This document shows positions 47,059 to 54,919 of a stretch of DNA of 64,000 nt, in pieces. The notes beneath the pieces were generated by a model. That model had not been told where the DNA came from, searched no databases, and worked only from the letters and a program-made list of their open reading frames with translations. Source of the stretch: JAAYZM01 sp964510785 (GTDB lineage Bacteria > Actinomycetota > Actinomycetes > Actinomycetales > Cellulomonadaceae); assembly GCA_964510785.1 (NCBI GenBank), contig CAZECM010000007.1:1-64000 (forward strand), in the 5' to 3' direction. Position 1 is the first letter of the stretch. The number at the start of each line of letters is the position of its first letter. The position numbers were made by a program, and so were the translations under genes.

Positions 47059-48693
47059 TCAGCCTGCGTGCTCGACGTGGTCGGGCCCGTGGAACGTGGG
47101 CTGGTGTGCGCCGAGTCCTTCGAGCTCCTCGAGCTCCTCCAACGTCTCGTGGTCATCGAGCGAGGTTCGGCGCAGGGCTCGCTTCGCTCTGCGGGCGGCC
47201 GCGTCGGCCCGCACGTCGGCGAGCAGGCGCGTCTGTCTGCCTTCTTCGCGTGGGGTGCGTGTCTGGGATCGGGGTACGAGCCTGTACCTCGGAGGTTCGT
47301 ATTCCCGGTCGCCGGGCAGAGCTGTGCCGTGACCGGCGCGGGGCGGTTCGGTGTCGCGGACGATGTCGAGGTGGCGGCGGTGGAGCTCGTGGTGGTGGTA
47401 GCTGCAGACGAGGACGGCGCGGTCGGTGTTGGTGTGGCCGTGGTCGTCGTCGAACCAGTCGAGGTGGTGGACCTCGCCGTAGCGGGCGGGCATGGTGCAC
47501 CCGTCCCAGGCGCAACCTTGGTCGCGGGCGATGACGGCACGGCGTTGTGCGGGGGTGAACAGGCGTACGTTGCGGCCCAGGTCGAGGGGGTGGGAGCCGG
47601 CGCCGATGACGAGGCGGGCGATGTCTGAGTCGCACAGGGTGCGGGCGATCTCGCTCAGGGGAAGCAGGGGGCCGTCCTGGTAGCGCACCACGGGCGCGGG
47701 CCCCAGGTCGGTGGGAGTCGCCCCGGCCGCGCCGGGTGTTCCCGACTCACCGCTGGTACCTGATGCACCCGGGTGCCCGCAGGGGTGGTCACCGGCCCGG
47801 AGGTGGTTGCGGGCCTGGACGAACGTCTCGTCACTCATGGTGATGAGTACCTGGCTGCGCGCGTTGCCGGTGGTCTTCGCGCCCGCGAGGCCGGCCTCGG
47901 CCAGGGCGAGGAGGGCGTCGGCCTTGCGCTGCCTGGGGGTGCGCGTGTCGTCGGCGGCCGGGCGAGGTGTCGCCGCTTCGAGGGCGACTTGCAGGGTGTG
48001 GGCGGCGAGGTTGTCGAGCACGCCGCTGATGCGTGTGATGCCGTCGCCCGCGGGAGTCAGCTCGAGCTGCCGACGGGCGCGGGCGGCCTGGTGGGCGTCC
48101 TCGACACCCTTGGCCGACATCGCGGCGGCGAGGTCCTCGACCTTGCCGGCAAACCTGGTGGCGTCGTGGCGGCGGGCCAGGTCCTTGATCTTCTCCGCGC
48201 CTTCACCGGTGAGCAGGGCGTTCTTGTGCTCGTCCGGGAGCTTGTCGGCAATCGTGCCCAGCCGGTCCGCGTGCGCCGGGGTCAGGATCCCGTCGGTCAG
48301 GGCGTCGAGGCCGCCGTCGAGCTCCTGGACGGCGCGTGAGGCGTTGATCTCACGGTGGGTGGTGGCCTTGCCCGCACGGGTCTGGGTCGCCCGGTAGTCC
48401 TCGAACCGGCGCGCCCCGCTCGCGCGCCACGTCCCGGCGGTCTCCTGCGCGGCGAGGACCGGGGCCTTGGCGACCGTGAGCAGCCGCGTGGCCTCATCCA
48501 GGGCGCCGAGCACCTGGGACTGGGCCTGGGTGGACCAGCCGCCCGCGTCCCGGGCCGCTGCGGCGAGCTCGCGGGCCGCGACGCCCAGCACCTGCGCCCA
48601 CACCGTGGCGTCCGTCTGGGGTGCTTCCTCGGCGGGGAACTGGGCGGCCGCACGCAACGACGGCGGGATCCGCACCGGTGATGCCGTGGCCAT
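47059..48693 (-). CDS. DUF222/HNH endonuclease family protein
   Basis: 544 aa from ATG 48693 with GAGAGGAGG upstream. The N-terminal ~330 residues are the helical DUF222 domain (VLGALDEATRLLTVAKAPVLAAQETAGTWRASGARRFEDYRATQTRAGKATTHREINASRAVQELDG...). The HNH domain follows at about 400-450: RRAVIARDQGCAWDGCTMPARYGEVHHLDWFDDDHGHTNTDRAVLVCSYHHHELH, with the C-x4-C, HH and C-x-x-HHH residues of a metal-bound HNH. Such genes are multicopy in many actinobacteria, of unknown function. Its promoter region is unusually AT-rich and carries two palindromes (see promoter entry), suggesting tight control. Confidence 0.9.
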   Translation of the reverse strand: MATASPVRIPPSLRAAAQFPAEEAPQTDATVWAQVLGVAARELAAAARDAGGWSTQAQSQVLGALDEATRLLTVAKAPVLAAQETAGTWRASGARRFEDYRATQTRAGKATTHREINASRAVQELDGGLDALTDGILTPAHADRLGTIADKLPDEHKNALLTGEGAEKIKDLARRHDATRFAGKVEDLAAAMSAKGVEDAHQAARARRQLELTPAGDGITRISGVLDNLAAHTLQVALEAATPRPAADDTRTPRQRKADALLALAEAGLAGAKTTGNARSQVLITMSDETFVQARNHLRAGDHPCGHPGASGTSGESGTPGAAGATPTDLGPAPVVRYQDGPLLPLSEIARTLCDSDIARLVIGAGSHPLDLGRNVRLFTPAQRRAVIARDQGCAWDGCTMPARYGEVHHLDWFDDDHGHTNTDRAVLVCSYHHHELHRRHLDIVRDTEPPRAGHGTALPGDREYEPPRYRLVPRSQTRTPREEGRQTRLLADVRADAAARRAKRALRRTSLDDHETLEELEELEGLGAHQPTFHGPDHVEHAG

Positions 48694-48726
48694 CGTGTTC
48701 CCCTCCTCTCGCGAGTCCAACTGCAA

Positions 48727-48765
48727 CATACGTATGAATATAGTACTTTCGTCCGATACGGACAA
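48727..48765 (-). promoter_or_regulatory. promoter with two palindromic operators for the HNH gene
   Basis: On the minus strand: -35 TTGTCC (48765-48760), 17-bp spacer, -10 TATATT (48742-48737). The palindrome GTCCGATACGGAC (48751-48763) overlaps the -35 and spacer; the 10-bp palindrome CATACGTATG (48727-48736) begins right after the -10, covering the expected transcription start. It is one of the most AT-rich spots in the window. Confidence 0.75.
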
Positions 48766-48845
48766 CCCCGAAACCGGACCAATCTGGATGAATCCATCCT
48801 GACACGAGCCACCGACACTCGATCCGACACCTGCCACCCAGCAGA

Positions 48846-48883
48846 CGACGAAGGGGCGGGTGCCGTAGCACCCGCCCCTTCGT
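48846..48883. terminator. perfect 17-bp hairpin after mscL
   Basis: Arms 48846-48862 and 48867-48883 are perfectly complementary (core GGGGCGGGTGC/GCACCCGCCCC) with a CGTA tetraloop. It lies downstream of the minus-strand mscL stop. The arms end in A/T-rich steps but no T-tract follows. Confidence 0.7.
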
Positions 48884-48936
48884 CACCGCTCTCGCACCGC
48901 CCGGCGAGCCTCAGCTCGCCCCGCGGTGTGACAGGA

Positions 48937-49347
48937 CTACTTCTTGGCGAGCAGGTCGCGGATCTCGGTGAGCAGCGCGACGTCCTCGGCGGGGGCCTCG
49001 GGCTCGGGCTCGGCGCCCTTGGCGCGGCGTGCGGCAAGCTTGTTCATCGGCAGCACGATGACGAAGTACACCGCAACCGCGATGAGCAGGAACTGCAGGA
49101 GCGCGTCGAGGATGCCGCCCACGGACACGATCGAGTCCCCGGACTCCGCGTTGCGCCGCAACGTGATGTCCCAGACCTCAGCGAGGCTCGGCGCACCGAA
49201 GATGGCGCCGATCACGGGAGTGATCAGGTTGTCGACGATCGCGTTGACGACCGAACCGAACGCGGCGCCGATGACGACACCGACCGCCAGATCGATCGCG
49301 TTCCCGCGGAGGACGAACTCCTTGAAGCCGTCGAAGATCCCCTTCAT
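48937..49347 (-). CDS. mscL: large-conductance mechanosensitive channel MscL
   Basis: 136 aa from ATG 49347 (MKGIFDGFKEFVLRGNAIDLAVGVVIGAAFGSVVNAIVDNLITPVIGAIFG), the conserved MscL opening with the amphipathic S1 helix, TM1, and TM2 at ILDALLQFLLIAVAVYFVIVLPMNKL. The periplasmic loop is short and the C-terminus (AEDVALLTEIRDLLAKK) is the expected bundle helix. A homopentamer that opens under membrane tension to release solutes in osmotic downshock. Probably co-transcribed with the SAF protein gene 48 nt upstream. Confidence 0.96.
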   Translation of the reverse strand: MKGIFDGFKEFVLRGNAIDLAVGVVIGAAFGSVVNAIVDNLITPVIGAIFGAPSLAEVWDITLRRNAESGDSIVSVGGILDALLQFLLIAVAVYFVIVLPMNKLAARRAKGAEPEPEAPAEDVALLTEIRDLLAKK

Positions 49348-49395
49348 GCCACATCCCATCGTCGAAGTCTCGGACGGTCCTCCCGTCCTCGCCGA

Positions 49396-50130
49396 TCATT
49401 GCACCAGGACCACGCTCAGGACACTCGAAGCCGCGTGTCCGGCGAGGCCGGCGGCCTCGCCCGACGTGACGGCGACCAGCACGAGCCCGCTCGCCGAGGT
49501 GGCCGCACCGCCGAACAGCCCGCCCGCTGCGGGCTCGGCGGCCGAAGGCCCTGCCAGCACGAGCGCCCGGTGCGCCAGGCGTTCAGCGGCCCCGCCCTCG
49601 ACCGACGCCGCATACACGTCGACCCGGTCGCCGGTGCGCAGCAGCCCGGCGAGCTCGGCGTCGGACAACCTCACGGGTGCGGCGACCGACCCGGGCGGGG
49701 CGCCACCCCACCACTCCTCCCCGGCGAGCACCCCGGCCAGGAGCGGCATCCCCGCCGGGACGGCGACGGCGAGCGACCGGCCGACGACGGACCCCGGCTC
49801 GGACCCGCCACCATCACCTTCCCCGGGCGACACGCTCGTGCCCTGCGCGGACGCCTCCGGTGCACCCCGCGCGTGGTCGACGGCGGCGGCGCCACCCGAC
49901 GCACCCTCGGGCGCGAGCCGCTCGGGCCACCGCACCGCCCGCACGTCCCCCGCATCGAGCACGGTCCCCGCCTCGAGCGCGCGGGCGGACACGAGCACGG
50001 TCGTGTGCGGTTCGGGTGCGGGCCGCAAGGCATCGACGACGACGACGGCGCCCACCAGCCCGGTGAGCACCGTCAGCGGGATGCGTGCGCGCCACAGCCA
50101 CAGGTGCAGCACGGGGGGATGACGAGGCAT
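49396..50130 (-). CDS. SAF-domain (CpaB/RcpC-like) membrane-anchored protein
   Basis: 244 aa. An N-terminal membrane helix (IPLTVLTGLVGAVVVVDAL) precedes the SAF domain: TTVLVSARALEAGTVLDAGDVRAVRWPERLAPEG, then after a Gly/Ser-rich insert VVGRSLAVAVPAGMPLLAGVLAG, and RLSDAELAGLLRTGDRVDVYAAS. In CpaB/RcpC proteins this domain helps assemble Flp pili, but no pilus genes are in the window, so a stand-alone role is likely. TACCTT at 50137-50142 ends 6 nt before the ATG on the minus strand, and there is no Shine-Dalgarno sequence: a leaderless mRNA. Confidence 0.82.
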   Translation of the reverse strand: MPRHPPVLHLWLWRARIPLTVLTGLVGAVVVVDALRPAPEPHTTVLVSARALEAGTVLDAGDVRAVRWPERLAPEGASGGAAAVDHARGAPEASAQGTSVSPGEGDGGGSEPGSVVGRSLAVAVPAGMPLLAGVLAGEEWWGGAPPGSVAAPVRLSDAELAGLLRTGDRVDVYAASVEGGAAERLAHRALVLAGPSAAEPAAGGLFGGAATSASGLVLVAVTSGEAAGLAGHAASSVLSVVLVQ

Positions 50131-50136
50131 TCCCGC

Positions 50137-50142
50137 AAGGTA
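50137..50142 (-). promoter_or_regulatory. -10 box of leaderless SAF-protein transcript
   Basis: TACCTT on the minus strand, 6 nt before ATG 50130, with no Shine-Dalgarno sequence. Confidence 0.5.
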
Positions 50143-50205
50143 TGCGGTACCCGCGCGACGCCGTCGTCGTCGGACCCCGCCCCTGTGGAACGCGGGGTGC
50201 TGCCC

Positions 50206-50580
50206 CTAGCTCGCGGCGGGCGCCGGTGCCGGGGTGGTCGACGAGGAGGAAGTCGAGGACGACGACGAGCCGCCAGACGAGGAGCCGTTCGAGGAGGAGT
50301 CGCCAGAGGAGGATCCACCCGAGGACGACCCGCCAGAGCTCGAGCCGGCGCCGGCGCCGGCACCCGACGGCCCGGTGCTCGCCGGCACCGAGGAGTTCGA
50401 CCCGGCGCGCGAGTCGGTCCGGTAGAACCCCGAACCCTTGAACACGACCCCCACCCCGGAGAACAGCTTGCGCAGGATGCCGGAGCACTCGGGGCACACG
50501 GACAGCGAGTCGTCGGTGAACGCCTGCTGGATCTCGAAGGCGTGCTCGCACTCGGTGCATCGGTAGGCGTACGTGGGCAT
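50206..50580 (-). CDS. FmdB-type zinc-ribbon protein with long Ser/Gly tail
   Basis: 124 aa from ATG 50580 with AGGAG upstream. MPTYAYRCTECEHAFEIQQAFTDDSLSVCPECSGILRKLFSGVGVVFKGSGFYRTD is the complete FmdB (CxxC...CxxC) regulatory zinc ribbon. The remaining 65 residues are a low-complexity tract of Ser, Gly and Thr with PAPAPAAS at the end, far longer in simple-sequence than the usual tail. FmdB homologues are small, of uncertain role; most actinobacteria encode one next to mscL and a SAF protein, as here. Confidence 0.9.
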   Translation of the reverse strand: MPTYAYRCTECEHAFEIQQAFTDDSLSVCPECSGILRKLFSGVGVVFKGSGFYRTDSRAGSNSSVPASTGPSGAGAGAGSSSGGSSSGGSSSGDSSSNGSSSGGSSSSSTSSSSTTPAPAPAAS

Positions 50581-50696
50581 CGTGAGGTCTCCTGGCGGTG
50601 GTCCTGCATGGCGCGAGGCGCGCCGCATATCGTAACGGTCGCAGGGCCCCCCGTATGCCCACGCGCCCGTTGCCCCGGTGCGGGGACGCGCCCCGG

Positions 50697-50702
50697 TAGC
50701 CT
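50697..50702 (+). promoter_or_regulatory. -10 box of leaderless penicillin-acylase-family transcript
   Basis: TAGCCT, 6 nt, then GTG 50709; no Shine-Dalgarno sequence. Confidence 0.5.
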
Positions 50703-50708
50703 GAGCGC

Positions 50709-53333
50709 GTGGCCCGTCGTCGAGTTCTGCGCACCGTCCTGACCGTGACCGCCGTCGTCGTCGTCGTGGTTCTCGTGGCCACCACGCTCGGCGTCACGGC
50801 ACTCATCCGGCGGCCCCTGCCGCAGGTCAGCGGCGCGCTGACGCTCCCGGGGCTCGAGGCGGAGGTCACCGTCACCCGGGACGCGCGCGGCGTCCCCGCG
50901 ATCCGCGCGACCACGTCCCACGACCTGTTCATGGCGCAGGGCTTCACGCACGCCCAGGACCGGTTCTTCGAGATGGACTACCGCCGGCACGTCACGTCCG
51001 GTCGCGTCTCCGAGCTCGTGGGCGCCAACGAGGACGCGCTCGCGGCGGACAAGGTGATCCGCACCTTCGGCTGGCGTCGCGTCGCCGAGCAGGAGTGGTC
51101 GATCCTGGCCCAGGACACCCGCGACCACCTGCAGGCCTACGCCGACGGCGTCAACGCCTACCTCGCGACGCGCAGCGCCCAGGGGCTCGGCATCGAGTAC
51201 ACGGTGCTCGGCCTGCAGGTCCAGGTCGCCGAACCGGAGCCGTGGGACCCGATCGACTCGGTCGCGTGGCTCAAGGCGATGGCGTGGGACCTTCGGGGCA
51301 ACTTCGACGAGGAGCTCTCGCGCACCGAGGTCTACTCCGCGCTGCGCGACCTCGATCGCGTCGACGAGCTCTTCCCCGCCTATCCCGAGGCCCGGAACAC
51401 GCCGATCGTCGCGCCGGCCGAGCTCGCCTCGGCGGCCTCCGGAGACCCCGACCCCACCCCGAGCGCGTCCAGCACGACGGGCGCCTCGGCCGACGCCGCG
51501 CTCCTGGGCAGCTCGGCCCTCGAACGCGCCGTCGCGGCCGCCCGACGGGCGATCGCCGCGGCCCCCGTGCTCCTCGGCGACGGCGAGGGCGTCGGCTCCA
51601 ACTCGTGGGTCGTGGCGGGGGAGCACACCGCCTCGGGGCTGCCCCTGCTCGCGAACGACCCGCACCTCGGCATCGCCGCCCCGGGCATCTGGGCGCAGCA
51701 GTCGTTGCGTTGCGCGACCGTGGGCCCGCAGTGCCCGTTCGACGTCTCGGGCTTCACGTTCGCGGCGATGCCGGGAGTCGTCATCGGGCACAACGCCGAC
51801 CTGGCGTGGGGCCTCACGAACCTCGGCGCGGACGTCACGGACTTCTTCGTCGAGCGGCTCACCGACGACGGCGGGTACCTGTACGACGGCGAGACGCGGC
51901 CCCTCGATGTGCGCCACGAGTCGATCCTGGTCAACGGCGGCGAACCGGTCGAGCTCGAGGTCCGCTCGACGGCGCACGGTCCCATCGTCTCCGACGTCTT
52001 CGGGCTCGACGCCACCGAACGTGTCCCGGTCGCGCCCGCCCCGGCGGGGCTCGCCTCGGACCTCGCGGTCTCCCTCGCGTGGACGGCGCTGACCCCGGGG
52101 CACACCGCGGACGCCATCTTCGCGTTCGCGACGGCCGCGACGCCCGCGGACGTCGCCGATGCCGCGGCGCTCTTCGAGGTGCCCTCGCAGAACATCGTGT
52201 TCGCGACGGTCGACGGCCAGATCGTGTTGAGATGCTCGATCTCGTGCTCGGCNNNNNNNNNNGCGACACACGAGCGATCGACCGGAGACACCGTCACGTC
52301 GTGGCCGCGGCCGGGCTGGGACCCCGCCTACGACTGGCAGGGGTACGTCGAGCCGGACCAGATGCCCGCCGTCGTCGACCCGCCCGAGGGCTTCGTCGTG
52401 GCCGCGAACCAGGCCGTGACCCCCGCCGCGACCGAACCCTTCCTCTCGGTGGACTGGGACTACGGCTACCGCTCCCAGCGCATCCGCGACCTCCTCACCG
52501 AGCGGATCGCGGCGGGCCCGCTGACGGGTGAGGACATGTCGCAGCTCCAGCTCGACGCGCACTCTCCCTTCGCGGACGCGCTCGTGCCGTGGTTGCTCTC
52601 GATCTCGGTCGACAACGAGTTCGACGCCGGGGGCCAGGACCTCCTGCGCGACTGGGACCGTTCGATGGACACCGACTCCGCCGCGGCCGTCTACTTCGCG
52701 GCCGTGTGGCAGAACCTGCTCGAGCTGACCTTCCACGACGAGCTGCCCGAGAGCCAGTGGCCCGACGGCGGCTCGCGCTGGCTCGAGGTGGTCGTGGCGA
52801 TCCTCGAGGACCCACGCGCCTCGTGGTGGGACGACCGCACCACGGTGGGGGTCGAGGAGGGACGTGACGAGATCCTGTACCGCGCTCTCGTCGGTGCGCG
52901 GGCGGAGCTGACCCAGCGCCTCGGCAAGGACCCGGCGGACTGGCAGTGGGGCAAGCTGCACCTCGCCGCCCCGGAGCACGCGGTGCTCGGCGGGGCCTCG
53001 ATCCCCGGTCCCGTGCGCTCGCTCGTCAACCCGCGGCCCCTCGGCGTCGCGGGCGGCTCATCGATCGTCAACGCGAACGGCTGGGACGCCGCGGACCCGG
53101 CCGGCTCGTTCCACGTCACCTGGTCGCCGTCGATGCGCATGGTCGTGGATCTCGCGGACCTCGACGCCTCGACGTGGGTCGTGATGACGGGGACGTCGGG
53201 CCACCCGGGCTCACGTCACTACACGGACCAGTTCACCGCGTGGGCGACGGGCGAGACGTTCGCGTGGCCGTTCAGCCCGACCGCGGTGACGCGCGCGGCG
53301 CGCGACACGCTTACGCTGCGGCCCGGATCCTGA
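50709..53333 (+). CDS. penicillin acylase-family N-terminal nucleophile hydrolase (contains assembly gap)
   Basis: About 874 aa, GTG start. An N-terminal membrane helix (VLTVTAVVVVVVLVATTLGVTAL) anchors it outside the cell. The alpha-chain has VTVTRDARGVPAIRATTSHDLFMAQGFTHAQDRFFEMDYRRHVTSGRVSEL. Autoproteolysis is expected between Gly296 and Ser297 in GSNSWVVAGEHTASGLPLLANDPHLG; Ser297 would be the catalytic N-terminal nucleophile. The C-terminal GSFHVTWSPSMRMVVDLADLDASTWVVMTGTSGHPGSRHYTDQ is typical. Substrate could be a beta-lactam, acyl-homoserine lactone or other amide. A run of ten Ns at 52253-52262 sits in the beta chain, and the codons just before it (QIVLRCSISCS) do not look like the family. 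Confidence 0.88.
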   Translation: MARRRVLRTVLTVTAVVVVVVLVATTLGVTALIRRPLPQVSGALTLPGLEAEVTVTRDARGVPAIRATTSHDLFMAQGFTHAQDRFFEMDYRRHVTSGRVSELVGANEDALAADKVIRTFGWRRVAEQEWSILAQDTRDHLQAYADGVNAYLATRSAQGLGIEYTVLGLQVQVAEPEPWDPIDSVAWLKAMAWDLRGNFDEELSRTEVYSALRDLDRVDELFPAYPEARNTPIVAPAELASAASGDPDPTPSASSTTGASADAALLGSSALERAVAAARRAIAAAPVLLGDGEGVGSNSWVVAGEHTASGLPLLANDPHLGIAAPGIWAQQSLRCATVGPQCPFDVSGFTFAAMPGVVIGHNADLAWGLTNLGADVTDFFVERLTDDGGYLYDGETRPLDVRHESILVNGGEPVELEVRSTAHGPIVSDVFGLDATERVPVAPAPAGLASDLAVSLAWTALTPGHTADAIFAFATAATPADVADAAALFEVPSQNIVFATVDGQIVLRCSISCSXXXXATHERSTGDTVTSWPRPGWDPAYDWQGYVEPDQMPAVVDPPEGFVVAANQAVTPAATEPFLSVDWDYGYRSQRIRDLLTERIAAGPLTGEDMSQLQLDAHSPFADALVPWLLSISVDNEFDAGGQDLLRDWDRSMDTDSAAAVYFAAVWQNLLELTFHDELPESQWPDGGSRWLEVVVAILEDPRASWWDDRTTVGVEEGRDEILYRALVGARAELTQRLGKDPADWQWGKLHLAAPEHAVLGGASIPGPVRSLVNPRPLGVAGGSSIVNANGWDAADPAGSFHVTWSPSMRMVVDLADLDASTWVVMTGTSGHPGSRHYTDQFTAWATGETFAWPFSPTAVTRAARDTLTLRPGS
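52253..52262. other. assembly gap (10 Ns)
   Basis: Ten N characters inside the acylase gene. About 30 bases before and 40 after the gap (from roughly 52225 to 52300) encode residues that break the family pattern, where a GYQ-type glycine-rich segment is expected after DGQI. The true length of the missing or wrong segment is unknown. Confidence 0.95.
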
Positions 53334-53961
53334 GCCAGCGCCAACCCTCGGGCGTCGCGACGGCGTCGACCCGCCGGTCGTGCGCCTCGACGGGCAGCGG
53401 GTACTCCTCGCCGTCGTAGATCTCCTCGGCGTACACGAGCGCGACGACGGGGACGTCGGGGCGCGCGAACTCGAGGGCCCGGTCGTACCAGCCACCCCCG
53501 TTGCCGAGGCGGCTGCCGCTCGTGTCGACGGCGAGGGCGGGGGCGAGGACGACGTCCGCCTCGGCGAGCGCGTCGGCCTCGAACTCGGGACCGCCCGGCT
53601 CGGGGGGCCGGCCCGGCGCCCGCTCGCTCAGGTCGTCGGCGGACGTGAACTCGGCCCAGCCGCGACGCAGGTTCGAACCGAGCACGGGCAGCAGGACGCG
53701 CTTGCCCTTGCCCGCGAGCAGCTCGAGCAGCGGGAGCGTGCCGGGTTCGCCCACGCGCGAGGCGTAGAGCGCGACGCACGTGGCCTGCGCGACGTCGGGG
53801 ATCGTGGCGACCACCTGCGCGAGGTGCGCGGCGGCGTCCGCCTGGACGCGCGGGGAACGGATCGCCCGGCTCGCGCGGATCGCCGCGCGCAGGGCTTGCT
53901 TTGCGTCGACGGCGTCTGCTCCTGAGGGCACGGAAGGGTGCGGCTGGGCGACGCTGCTCAT
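53311..53961 (-). CDS. 5-formyltetrahydrofolate cyclo-ligase
   Basis: 216 aa. Converts 5-formyl-THF to 5,10-methenyl-THF using ATP. KQALRAAIRASRAIRSPRVQADAAAHLAQVV (N-terminal Arg/Lys ATP contacts), VALYASRVGEPGTLPLLELLAGKGKRVLLPVL, and the signature VLAPALAVDTSGSRLGNGGGWYDRALE (GxGxGYYDR-like, here with GGGWYDR) are present, then VVALVYAEEIYDGEEYPLPVEAHDRRVDAVATPEG. Its 3' end overlaps the convergent acylase gene by 23 bases. It is divergent from galU; its start region shows CAAACT 6 nt before the ATG, a one-mismatch version of the leaderless pattern. Confidence 0.93.
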   Translation of the reverse strand: MSSVAQPHPSVPSGADAVDAKQALRAAIRASRAIRSPRVQADAAAHLAQVVATIPDVAQATCVALYASRVGEPGTLPLLELLAGKGKRVLLPVLGSNLRRGWAEFTSADDLSERAPGRPPEPGGPEFEADALAEADVVLAPALAVDTSGSRLGNGGGWYDRALEFARPDVPVVALVYAEEIYDGEEYPLPVEAHDRRVDAVATPEGWRWLRIRAAA

Positions 53962-54013
53962 GTCACAAGTTTGACACGAATTTCCCTGGACGCGGCAAAG
54001 TCGGTCTCGTCAC

Positions 54014-54019
54014 TAGGCT
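54014..54019 (+). promoter_or_regulatory. -10 box of leaderless galU operon transcript
   Basis: TAGGCT, 6 nt, ATG 54026. No Shine-Dalgarno sequence. This drives galU-glp-rimJ. Confidence 0.55.
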
Positions 54020-54025
54020 GCCGTC

Positions 54026-54919
54026 ATGACGATCACCAAGGCAGTCATCCCGGCCGCGGGCCTGGGCACGCGCTTCCTGCCGGCCACGAAGTCCACACCC
54101 AAGGAGATGCTCCCGGTCGTCGACAAGCCGGCGATCCAGTACGTGGTCGAGGAGGCCGTCGCCGCGGGCCTCGACGACGTCCTCATGATCACCGGCCGGT
54201 CCAAGCGCACGCTCGCCGACCACTTCGACGGCGCGCCGGAGCTCGAGGCCGTGCTCGAGGCGAAGGGGGACACCGAGCGGCTCGCCAAGGTGCGCGAGTC
54301 GACGGACCTCGCGGACGTGCACTTCGTGCGTCAGGGCTCCCCGCTCGGTCTCGGGCACGCCGTGCTGTGCGCGCGACGTCACGTGGGCGACGAGACCTTC
54401 GCCGTGCTCCTCGGTGACGACCTCATCGACGAGCGAGACCCCCTGCTGTCGACGATGCTCGAGGTCGCCGGGCAGCGCGGCGGGAGCGTCCTCGCACTGC
54501 TCGAGGTGGACCCGGAACAGATCTCGCTCTACGGCAGCGCCGCCGTCGAACCGACCGACGACGACGGCGTGGTCCGGGTCACCGCGCTCGTGGAGAAGCC
54601 CGCCGTCGAGGACGCGCCGAGCAACCTCGCCGTCATCGGCCGCTACGTGCTCAACCCCGCCGTGTTCGACGTGCTCGAGCGCACCGCGCCCGGCCGCGGC
54701 GGGGAGATCCAGCTCACCGACGCGCTCGCCGAGCTCGCCCACATGCCCCCCGAGGAGGGCGGTGGCGTGTACGGCGTGATCTTCCGGGGCCGGCGCTACG
54801 ACACGGGCGACCGGCTCGACTACATCAAGGCAGTGGTGCAGATCGCGGTGGCCCGCGAGGACCTCGGCCCCGACCTGCGCGCCTGGCTCAAGGAGTTCAC
54901 CGCCGGCGGCATGGTGTGA
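54026..54919 (+). CDS. galU: UTP-glucose-1-phosphate uridylyltransferase
   Basis: 297 aa. Makes UDP-glucose for cell-envelope glycans. The nucleotidyltransferase signature ITKAVIPAAGLGTRFLPATKSTPKEMLPVVDKPAIQYVVEEAV opens the protein; GLGHAVLCARRHVGDETFAVLLGDDLID and GGEIQLTDALAELA are conserved; the C-terminus DYIKAVVQIAVAREDLGPDLRAWLKEF is standard. First gene of a four-gene synteny block with glp, rimJ and glpR. Confidence 0.97.
   Translation: MTITKAVIPAAGLGTRFLPATKSTPKEMLPVVDKPAIQYVVEEAVAAGLDDVLMITGRSKRTLADHFDGAPELEAVLEAKGDTERLAKVRESTDLADVHFVRQGSPLGLGHAVLCARRHVGDETFAVLLGDDLIDERDPLLSTMLEVAGQRGGSVLALLEVDPEQISLYGSAAVEPTDDDGVVRVTALVEKPAVEDAPSNLAVIGRYVLNPAVFDVLERTAPGRGGEIQLTDALAELAHMPPEEGGGVYGVIFRGRRYDTGDRLDYIKAVVQIAVAREDLGPDLRAWLKEFTAGGMV

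Noticed and set aside
47059..48693. HNH gene as part of an intron or mobile element
   Set aside because: It is a free-standing DUF222/HNH gene; no intron, inverted repeats or transposase were seen around it.
50547..50565. Further match to the eCIS element (CATCGGTAGGCGTAC)
   Set aside because: It lies inside the first codons of the FmdB gene, encoding the conserved TYAYRC residues, so coding constraint explains it; no -10 box at the right distance toward an eCIS gene.
50709..53333. Acylase as a pseudogene
   Set aside because: The only disruption is an assembly N-run; catalytic Ser297 region and both ends are intact and the frame continues across it.
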